DNA of 6,929 nt from Ruminococcaceae bacterium UBA5579 (lineage in GTDB: Bacteria; Bacillota; Clostridia; Oscillospirales; Ruminococcaceae): the NCBI GenBank assembly GCA_002425305.1, contig DILZ01000025.1, positions 6,283-13,211 of the forward strand. The letters run 5' to 3'. The notes under the pieces are model-generated. The model was not told the origin of the DNA and ran no database searches. It saw only the letters and a list, made by a program, of their open reading frames with translations. Positions 1 through 4,829 of this stretch are shown here, in pieces; the first letter of the stretch is position 1, and every line of letters starts with the position of its first letter. A program made the translations under genes and the position numbers.

Positions 1-360
1 GCCGAAATGGAGAAAGCGGGCAACGACGGCAATATCGCGCTTATCAACGAAAAGACCGATGGATTGATAAAAGAATGCTTACAGCTTCACGAAACGCTCG
101 GGAAATATTTTGCCGACGAGCCCGTCAAAGACGAGCGCGCTGCCGATTTTGAGGATATAGTAAGTATGCTTGATAAAATGCACGAGGCGCTCGATAATTT
201 TGACACGCTGCAAATTGACGAGGTTATAGAAGAAATGTCCAATTTCAAATACTTCGACAAAAACGCGGAGTTTTTTGAACGCCTGAAGTCGGCGGCTGCG
301 GCCAGCGACGTCGACAACTGCCTTGCCATTGTCCAAGAATGGGGAAAGGCGCTCATTTAA
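1..360 (+). CDS. C-terminal end of an Hpt phosphotransfer domain, probably of a hybrid sensor histidine kinase (5' partial)
   Basis: The frame is open from the first base, so the gene begins upstream of the window; the ATG at 7 is internal (the preceding codons read Ala-Glu). The visible part is a soluble, acidic, all-helical segment. It begins with AEMEKAGNDGNIALINEKT, which matches the helix that follows the phospho-accepting histidine in Hpt domains (pattern: A-x-E-L/M-E-K-A-G-x-x-G-D/N). The rest, with a LDNFDTLQIDEVIEEM stretch and a short helical end, looks like the extended C-terminus seen on hybrid sensor kinases of Clostridia. The phosphorylatable histidine would lie just upstream and cannot be seen. 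Known family role: relaying phosphate from a receiver domain to a downstream response regulator. It ends in TAA at 358-360; no convincing terminator follows. The family call rests on pattern recognition of a partial protein. Confidence 0.7.
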   Translation, partial: AEMEKAGNDGNIALINEKTDGLIKECLQLHETLGKYFADEPVKDERAADFEDIVSMLDKMHEALDNFDTLQIDEVIEEMSNFKYFDKNAEFFERLKSAAAASDVDNCLAIVQEWGKALI

Positions 361-540
361 CTCCGACAACGCTTCCGAAAAAACGTTCGGTATGATTGCC
401 GGCTTGCGGGACGCGCTAAGAAAAGGCGGCAGGCTTCTTGATGAAAATAAGCAACAATCGGTTATTATGAGTCGGGAGATGATGAGCTGCACACATAAAC
501 ACATTTTGTATCATAAGTCTGAGAAAGGAAGAAGTATAAT
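361..540 (+). other. Intergenic spacer with the ribosome binding site of the TPR-transglutaminase gene
   Basis: This 180-bp gap contains no gene I can support. An AAGGAAG Shine-Dalgarno sequence at 525-531 lies 9 nt before the ATG at 541 and fixes that start. A possible but poor promoter is TTGATG (438-443) with TATTAT (463-468), whose 19-bp spacing is too long for confidence. There is no hairpin with a T-run after the Hpt gene, so read-through from upstream is possible. Confidence 0.5.
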
Positions 541-2943
541 ATGAAATGTCAAAAATGCGGAGCGACGCTTTCAGAAGGTGAGAACCATTGCCCCAAATGC
601 GGCGCGGATAATCTTACGGAGGAACCGAACACACCTGCGGCTGTCGCGGAAGAAGTTGTTTCAAAGGGGCATTCCGTAAAAAGAAAAATTATTATGATCA
701 TTGCGGCGATCATTGTGCTTGCCGGAGGAGGAGCTGCGGCGTTCACGATAACAAACTACAACTCCCCTGCTCAAAAACTGTCGCGGACATTGTCATCGGC
801 AGAGAGCTGCGTTTCCGACCGGAACTACGAACAGGCGGCAATAGAATTCCAAAAAGCTTTGGAGATCGAACCCGCAAACGCGGACAGCTATCTCGGCTTG
901 GCCGATTCGTATATAGCTTTGGGGAAGACCGACGAAGCGATCGAAACATTGCGGAAAGGCGCGGAGGCGACCGACGATCAAGCCGTACGGGACAAGCTGA
1001 ACGAACTTGTAAAAAACAGTGCGATGGATACGGCTCAACAGCATCTGGACAACAAAAACTTTGAAGCCGCGCTCGAGCAGTTTAAAACCGTAATTGAGCT
1101 TGATGAAAAGAGTACAGACGCATATTTGGGCTATGCCGAAGCTTTAGCGGGTCTTGATAAAACCGATGAGGCTATCGAATGTCTGGAAAAGGGATATGAG
1201 TTAACTCAGAATAAAAAAATCGGCGAAAAAAGCAAAGAGCTTCGGATCACACGTTCGCTGGAGCTTGCGGAAAAATATATGCTTGAAAAAAATTATTCTT
1301 CCGCACAAACGGAATTCAAAAACGTTTTGGCGGCGGACGACAAGTGTTCCGAGGCATATATCGGCATTGCCGAAGCGCTCGCAAAGCTCAATAAGATCGA
1401 CGACGCTATTGAGATCCTTAAACAAGGGTTTGACAAAACAGGCGATGAAAAAATCAAACAGAAGATAAACAGCCTGAGCGTATCCGGATATCTGGAAGCG
1501 GCTGAAAAATATCTTTCCGAGAAAAATTATGAGTCCGCAATAACCGAATTTGAAAAGGTGCTTGCCGTTGATGACAAGAGCCTCGACGCTTACACAGGCA
1601 CTGCGGACGCGTATGTCGCTCTGGGCAAGACCGATAAGGCTATCGAAAATTTGCAGAAAGGGTTTGAGAAAACCAAAGACGATAAGCTCGGCACCAAGCT
1701 CAACACATTGAAGATCGACGACTTTACCCAAAAGGGCCAAAGCTGTCTTGAGGAAAAAAAGTACGATGACGCAATAACGAATTTCCAGAAGGTCCTGGAA
1801 ATAGACAAGAAGAATACCGGGTCTTATTTTGCGATCGCGGACGCTTATATCGCGCTCAACAACGTTGATAAGGCTACCGAGATCCTCAAAGAGGGATTTG
1901 AAGAGACCAAGGACAAGACGCTCGAGGAAAAGCTGACGGCTTTAAAACGGGCAGCCGCCTTATCCGTTGCGCAGTCGTATTATAATAACGGCAGATATTC
2001 CGACGCCATATCCGAATTTAAAAAGATTTTGGAAACGGACGATAAATGCGTTGAGGCGTATATGGGGTTGGCGGACGCTTATTTCAAGCTCAACAACGAC
2101 GATGAAGCTCTTACCATCCTCCGAAAAGGATACGATAAAACGGGCGACGCGGGTATTCGTTCGCGGCTGGATAAGCTGAGCTTAAGCTCCTCGCTGGAGC
2201 TTGCCAAAAAATATCTTTCACAAAAAGAATACGCAAAGGCAAGGGACGAGTTCCAGAACGTTCTGAACCTTGACAGCTCCAACGTTGAGGCATATATCGG
2301 AAAAGCGGACGCGTATATCGGGCTTAACGAATTCGACAACGCCAACAGCACCCTGCAGAAGGGCTGGGCAGCGACATGGGACAGCCGAATCCAAAACAAG
2401 ATGTTCAGAAACAAACTGAACACCATTCCGCTTAAACCGCAAAAATGCGGATACGAGCCGCTGAACGAGATCGTTGAGCAGACGCTCAGTAAGATCACGA
2501 CCGATGATATGGATACGTTTGAAAAGGTCAGGGCTTGCTATGATTATCTGATAAATACTTGCAGCTATGGTCATGCGGATGGTATAGAGGATATCCTCGA
2601 GTTTGAAGATTTTTGGGATGAAAAAACATTTTATGAAAAATACGCGTATATAATACTGCGTGATCACGTCGGAGTTTGTGATAATTATTCCGCGGCATTT
2701 GCGGCGCTGACCCGCGCTATCGGTCTGGATACAAAGGTCAGAGGCGGGCAGACAGCGACTGTTTCGTCCGGCTATACGGGGCACACGTGGTGCGTTGTCA
2801 TTATAAACGGTACTGAATATGTATTTGACCCGCAGGTCGAGGATAATATCGCAAAGGGCGGTCCCATTAACTATTACAGGTTCTGCAAGACCTACGACGA
2901 GGTGAAAAATCAATACATACCGGAATCTTTTATCGGTATGTAA
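541..2943 (+). CDS. Zinc-ribbon, membrane-anchored TPR protein with C-terminal transglutaminase-like domain
   Basis: The product has 800 residues. Seen in order: an N-terminal zinc ribbon with C3-x2-C6 and C17-x2-C20; an acidic/Pro/Ala linker; a basic SVKRK stretch and one transmembrane helix (about 49-70), which by the positive-inside rule puts the ribbon in the cytoplasm and the rest outside. Then come seven double-TPR units of exactly 78 residues (about 86-631) and a transglutaminase-like domain (about 640-780). The latter starts with a typical F-E-K-V-R-x-x-Y-D-Y-L helix and keeps the papain-like triad: Cys713 (GVCDNYSAAF), His748 (GHTWCVV) and Asp763 (VFDPQ). Such domains act as transglutaminases or as cysteine proteases/peptidases; which one applies here is not visible. 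Inference: a surface-anchored protein whose TPR array displays the enzyme or binds a partner. The start is supported by AAGGAAG at 525-531. The gene stops exactly where a TraX remnant begins, and the first good terminator is at 3107-3130. Confidence 0.9.
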   Translation: MKCQKCGATLSEGENHCPKCGADNLTEEPNTPAAVAEEVVSKGHSVKRKIIMIIAAIIVLAGGGAAAFTITNYNSPAQKLSRTLSSAESCVSDRNYEQAAIEFQKALEIEPANADSYLGLADSYIALGKTDEAIETLRKGAEATDDQAVRDKLNELVKNSAMDTAQQHLDNKNFEAALEQFKTVIELDEKSTDAYLGYAEALAGLDKTDEAIECLEKGYELTQNKKIGEKSKELRITRSLELAEKYMLEKNYSSAQTEFKNVLAADDKCSEAYIGIAEALAKLNKIDDAIEILKQGFDKTGDEKIKQKINSLSVSGYLEAAEKYLSEKNYESAITEFEKVLAVDDKSLDAYTGTADAYVALGKTDKAIENLQKGFEKTKDDKLGTKLNTLKIDDFTQKGQSCLEEKKYDDAITNFQKVLEIDKKNTGSYFAIADAYIALNNVDKATEILKEGFEETKDKTLEEKLTALKRAAALSVAQSYYNNGRYSDAISEFKKILETDDKCVEAYMGLADAYFKLNNDDEALTILRKGYDKTGDAGIRSRLDKLSLSSSLELAKKYLSQKEYAKARDEFQNVLNLDSSNVEAYIGKADAYIGLNEFDNANSTLQKGWAATWDSRIQNKMFRNKLNTIPLKPQKCGYEPLNEIVEQTLSKITTDDMDTFEKVRACYDYLINTCSYGHADGIEDILEFEDFWDEKTFYEKYAYIILRDHVGVCDNYSAAFAALTRAIGLDTKVRGGQTATVSSGYTGHTWCVVIINGTEYVFDPQVEDNIAKGGPINYYRFCKTYDEVKNQYIPESFIGM
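796..2433 (+). repeat. Seven tandem 234-bp (78-residue) double-TPR units within the coding sequence
   Basis: Two landmark positions recur with no indel. The aromatic of the N/K-Y motif in the first TPR is at residues 96, 174 (Phe), 252, 330, 408, 486 and 564. The glycine of the K/Q/E-G motif in the second TPR is at 140, 218, 296, 374, 452, 530 and 608. Each unit has a first TPR (xxNYxxAIxEFxKVLexD), a second TPR (AYxGxADAYxxLxKxDxAIExLxKGFexT) and a short linker ending near K-L-N/K-x-L. Units 3 and 4 look closest to each other. The unit limits given are nominal, since the array could be phased differently. Confidence 0.85.
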
Positions 2944-3101
2944 GCTCGTGGTTTCAATTCGGAGTATTGCTTGTTCCGGTTATGCTGCGGTTCGTGTACA
3001 ATGGCGAAAGCGGAAGCAGGGCTGCCGTGCATAAATGGTTTTTCTATGTGTTCTATCCGCTTCATCTGGCTGTACTCGGCTTTTTGAGGCGGGGGTTATA
3101 A
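2943..3101 (+). pseudogene. C-terminal remnant of a TraX-family membrane protein
   Basis: In the third forward frame the sequence reads, from just after the previous gene's stop, SWFQFGVLLVPVMLRFVYNG, then a short basic segment, then KWFFYVFYPLHLAVLGFLRR and a TAA at 3099-3101. The pair YNG...KWFFYxFYPxHL is the recognisable C-terminus of the TraX family (Pfam TraX), named from F-pilin acetylation in plasmid F but widespread in Firmicutes chromosomes as a polytopic membrane protein of unclear role. Only about 50 of the expected 200-plus residues remain. The only ATG in this stretch (2982) has no ribosome binding site and would give about 39 residues. The remainder is probably a relic whose 5' part was removed or displaced when the upstream gene arrived. 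The exact left limit is uncertain. Confidence 0.7.
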
Positions 3102-3106
3102 AGTTA

Positions 3107-3130
3107 GGGGTAAGAGACTGCTCTTACCCC
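3107..3130. terminator. Hairpin terminator between convergent transcription units, probably bidirectional
   Basis: A perfect 10-bp stem, GGGGTAAGAG (3107-3116) and CTCTTACCCC (3121-3130), encloses an ACTG loop. It lies 5 nt after the TraX remnant stop and 19 nt beyond the end of the minus-strand operon. The tails are only moderately T-rich (CTGATTATTT on the plus strand, TAACTTTATAA on the minus strand), so termination efficiency is uncertain in both directions. It would also be the first terminator for the TPR-transglutaminase gene. Confidence 0.75.
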
Positions 3131-3149
3131 CTGATTATTTATGCGGTGC

Positions 3150-3629
3150 TCAATCTGTCCTCTTTATATTCATATGGACGACGCACCACGCGGTGTTCAA
3201 CGTTATCAAAGTAACACCGTATGGTGATGCCATCAAATCGAAAAAACCCGGGAGGAAAAAATAGCCTTCTCGCAAGCGATTCTCGCTGATCACCATTATG
3301 ATTATGATCACGGCGTTGAATACAAGGAAAACGATATTCACAATTTTTGACCGAGCAGCAGCCCGTGCAAGAACGTCCGCGGATGGGCTGTCGGCTTGCT
3401 CTCCTTTTTTGCTTGAGATTTTCCGCACAAGATCCCAGATCGCATTTAAAAGCAGCAAAGGAAGTATATACGCCAACGACCACAAATAAACAAAGTCCAC
3501 CGGGACATTGACTGTGCTATTAACATTTTTGCCGTAGTTATTATAGCATATAGCTATATGGATAAGCATACCCGCAATGACCAGGATATTAAGCGTTGTG
3601 AATAAAATATTAATGCGTTTGCGTTTCAT
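3150..3629 (-). CDS. Small four-helix integral membrane protein, unknown function
   Basis: 159 residues, not recognised as a named family. It has a basic start (MKRKR) and about four hydrophobic helices: roughly 7-29, 45-67, 95-115 (rich in Ile/Val) and 135-153. A charged loop of about 25 residues (KISSKKGEQADSPSADVLAR) lies between helices 2 and 3, probably in the cytoplasm by the positive-inside rule. The start is well supported: a GGAGG site (plus-strand 3638-3642) lies 8 nt before the ATG. That site is inside the last codons of the upstream secreted-protein gene, and the upstream TAA is immediately followed by this ATG (TAAATG). Translation of the two is therefore very likely coupled. Inference: it works with or on the secreted protein, for instance as a membrane partner or a protective factor, but no motif shows this. 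It ends in TGA 20 nt before the shared hairpin terminator. Confidence 0.8.
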   Translation of the reverse strand: MKRKRINILFTTLNILVIAGMLIHIAICYNNYGKNVNSTVNVPVDFVYLWSLAYILPLLLLNAIWDLVRKISSKKGEQADSPSADVLARAAARSKIVNIVFLVFNAVIIIIMVISENRLREGYFFLPGFFDLMASPYGVTLITLNTAWCVVHMNIKRTD

Positions 3630-4400
3630 TTAAGCTGCCTCCATAGTATTCGGTATATAATCATTTATACGAGTGCTGTAATTGAGGGTTTTATTGCTGC
3701 TTGGCGAGAACTTTACCGAAACGAATTTGTCGCCGTCCAAATAACCGATAGGCGCTATATTCGCAACGGCGCGGTTTAACTGCCAGCCGTCTTTACTTTG
3801 TATGCTTACACATAAATACACGGGCGAATACACGTGCAGATTGGGTAACCCCGCGCTCACAATCCAGCCTGCCGGCGCAACGGAGTTCCATACCACCATC
3901 GCAAATGTCGAACAATTGCTTTCAGCATCCCATGTGTCGCAACTTTTAATAAAATCGTTGATTGTATTTACATTGTCCATAGTCAGATACATAGTCAAGG
4001 AAACTCTTCCTCTCATATCATTATAGTTATTTATAAGGTACGATTCAAGATTGTACCAGATTCCCTTGTGCCAGCCATTGTCCGGGTCTGTTGTGTAGCC
4101 GGCGGGTTTGCTGCCCCAAGTTCCAAAAGTGATCTCATGACCTGGACCGACATTCAGTCCGCCTATTTTTATCGCTTGCGAGCTGGTATTCTTAAAAGAA
4201 AGAAACGCGTGACCGCTGCGTACATAGCCCCAACCGCCGCTGCCGCCGCTGCTGCCGTCTTCGTCGTTTCCTTTATAAGAGAAAATCGTAAGCTGACCTA
4301 CAGCAGTAACCCTGGGCTCCGCAGCAGACGCCGCAACAGAGCAGCAAAGCAGCATTGCCGCGCTAAGCAATACACATAACAGTTTTTTCAACTTTTTCAT
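3630..4400 (-). CDS. Secreted protein, possible permuted papain-like (NlpC/P60-like) cysteine hydrolase
   Basis: 256 residues. A clear Sec signal peptide (MKKLKKLL, hydrophobic core, cleavage near ASAA before Glu28) predicts export. The mature part has a short Gly/Ser run (about 49-57) and then three blocks. The first is GHAFLSFKN with His64, in a likely beta strand. The second is a Gly/Trp-rich region ending H-K-G-I-W-Y-N-L-E (about 111-119). The third is a helix bearing Cys163 in SNCSTFAMVVWN. A His in a strand followed about 100 residues later by an N-C-S/T-x-F/A helix is the arrangement of circularly permuted papain-fold amidases and proteases (YiiX-type and DUF4105/Lnb-type proteins). 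That assignment is inference from the motif pattern; no full-family match is claimed. The start is firm: AAGGAGG (plus-strand 4410-4416) lies 9 nt upstream, and a near-consensus promoter precedes it. First gene of a two-gene operon with the membrane protein at 3150-3629. Substrate unknown. Confidence 0.8.
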   Translation of the reverse strand: MKKLKKLLCVLLSAAMLLCCSVAASAAEPRVTAVGQLTIFSYKGNDEDGSSGGSGGWGYVRSGHAFLSFKNTSSQAIKIGGLNVGPGHEITFGTWGSKPAGYTTDPDNGWHKGIWYNLESYLINNYNDMRGRVSLTMYLTMDNVNTINDFIKSCDTWDAESNCSTFAMVVWNSVAPAGWIVSAGLPNLHVYSPVYLCVSIQSKDGWQLNRAVANIAPIGYLDGDKFVSVKFSPSSNKTLNYSTRINDYIPNTMEAA

Positions 4401-4440
4401 AAAAAATTACCTCCTTAAATTTATTTCGGGTGTTTTCCGT

Positions 4441-4452
4441 TCACATCTGTGA
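4441..4452. promoter_or_regulatory. Short palindrome in the leader of the minus-strand operon (possible operator)
   Basis: TCACATCTGTGA has perfect 5-bp arms around a 2-bp centre. It lies about 10 to 22 nt downstream of the predicted start of the minus-strand transcript, a position where a bound repressor could block elongation. The arms are short, so chance is a fair alternative. Confidence 0.3.
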
Positions 4453-4469
4453 CATCATATTCAATAATT

Positions 4470-4498
4470 ATTTTACCACAATTTTCCTGTTTTGTCAA
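4470..4498 (-). promoter_or_regulatory. Sigma-A type promoter of the secreted-protein operon
   Basis: Read on the minus strand, TTGACA (plus-strand 4493-4498) is followed after exactly 17 bp by TAAAAT (4470-4475). This is a near-perfect housekeeping promoter. Transcription should start near 4463, giving a leader of about 60 nt that contains the TCACA-N2-TGTGA palindrome and the AAGGAGG site. Confidence 0.85.
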
Positions 4499-4517
4499 CT
4501 CCTTTTTGAGACAGCTC

Positions 4518-4536
4518 CACGACAACAGCATTTACC
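4518..4536 (-). promoter_or_regulatory. 19-bp box, copy 1, upstream of the minus-strand promoter
   Basis: On the minus strand this reads GGTAAATGCTGTTGTCGTG. It matches the box at 4696-4714 at 15 of 19 positions, including an identical 10-bp core AATGCTGTTG; three of the four differences are transitions. It ends 19 nt before the TTGACA of the minus promoter, in the same orientation and nearly the same distance as copy 2 has to the purD promoter. Shared activator or regulator binding is inferred. Confidence 0.5.
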
Positions 4537-4695
4537 GGTTTGGCTTGTAAATTTTATTACCGAATTATCACCAAAACAATAATTTGCCCCTATATTTCTT
4601 TCGGCTCGTGTAAAAAGTCCGATTTCTCGTTTTATATAAAATATATCTTGTTTTTATGCAGTCTGCTTTGATTTCCGAAAGAAAATCAAATGATT
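4537..4695. other. AT-rich centre of the divergent intergenic region
   Basis: No coding sequence, tRNA or recognisable riboswitch is visible here. It contains an AT-rich run (about 4631-4658) and one inverted repeat, TTTGATTT (4667-4674) and AAATCAAA (4683-4690), around an 8-nt loop. This lies upstream of the purD promoter and so outside its transcript. Its role, if any, is unknown. Confidence 0.4.
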
Positions 4696-4714
4696 AGTTA
4701 ATGCTGTTGCCATG
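4696..4714 (+). promoter_or_regulatory. 19-bp box, copy 2, upstream of the purD promoter
   Basis: AGTTAATGCTGTTGCCATG is the inverted partner of the box at 4518-4536 (15 of 19 identical, identical 10-bp core). It ends 18 nt before the TTGCAT of the purD promoter. Because each copy points toward its own promoter at almost the same distance, a common DNA-binding regulator is a natural reading. The pair could also be the terminal inverted repeats of an old 197-bp insertion. Confidence 0.5.
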
Positions 4715-4732
4715 AGAGATAATTCTTACCCC

Positions 4733-4761
4733 TTGCATTTTCCGTGAGAGTGTGTTATAAT
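4733..4761 (+). promoter_or_regulatory. purD promoter (sigma-A type, extended -10)
   Basis: TTGCAT (4733-4738), a 17-bp spacer and a perfect TATAAT (4756-4761) preceded by TGT, which makes an extended -10 element. Predicted start near 4768, leaving a leader of about 60 nt before the purD ATG. No PurR box or purine riboswitch was recognised. Confidence 0.85.
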
Positions 4762-4773
4762 AAAATTATATTA

Positions 4774-4810
4774 TTTTCTTGTTTTCCGCGCTCCGCGAAA
4801 AGCAAGAAAA
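4774..4810 (+). ncRNA. Long stem-loop in the purD 5' leader
   Basis: The arms 4774-4790 and 4794-4810 pair over 17 positions around a CTC loop, with one U-G wobble and one C-A mismatch; the top is a CGCG/CGCG clamp and the base is TTTTCTTG/CAAGAAAA. It would begin within about 6 nt of the predicted 5' end and stop 4 nt before the AAAGG ribosome binding site (4815-4819). It is not an intrinsic terminator, because no T-run follows. Likely roles are 5'-end protection of the message or modulation of ribosome access; both are inference. Confidence 0.65.
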
Positions 4811-4829
4811 AAAGAAAGGTCAATTTGAT

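Noticed and set aside
535..540. TATAAT immediately before the ATG at 541
   Set aside because: It would start transcription inside the coding sequence, and no -35 element lies 17 bp upstream. It is more simply the A/T-rich spacer between ribosome binding site and start codon.
323..544. A 73-codon forward frame overlapping the end of the Hpt gene and the start of the TPR gene
   Set aside because: No ribosome binding site at its ATG, it overlaps both real genes, and its product (basic, mixed composition) resembles nothing I recognise. Residues after position 361 look mildly protein-like, so an old gene relic cannot be fully excluded.
3281..3320. Several short palindromes (for example AGCGA-TTC-TCGCT and two TGATCA sites)
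   Set aside because: They lie within the coding sequence of the membrane protein, have short arms and match no recognisable site; probably chance.
3139..3483. A 114-codon minus-strand frame overlapping the small membrane protein gene
   Set aside because: It is an alternative frame of the 3150-3629 gene, whose product has clear membrane helices and a good ribosome binding site.
4225..4275. GCC/GCT-rich stretch on the plus strand that looks like a trinucleotide repeat
   Set aside because: It encodes the Gly/Ser-rich linker (about residues 43-59) of the secreted protein on the minus strand; ordinary low-complexity coding sequence.
4338..4347. Possible lipoprotein signal in the secreted protein (double Cys at residues 19-20)
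   Set aside because: The residues before the Cys pair (MLL) do not form a lipobox, and a standard signal peptidase I site (ASAA before Glu28) follows.
4779..4829. TTG at 4779 as a start codon for a 468-residue PurD
   Set aside because: The extra 17 residues are encoded by the leader hairpin, lie outside the conserved MNILIIGGGGREHA start, and have no ribosome binding site, whereas ATG 4830 has AAAGG at the right distance.
4401..4829. Purine riboswitch or other known leader RNA upstream of purD
   Set aside because: The leader after the predicted start is only about 60 nt and consists mainly of the hairpin; no three-way junction aptamer or terminator/antiterminator pair can be drawn.
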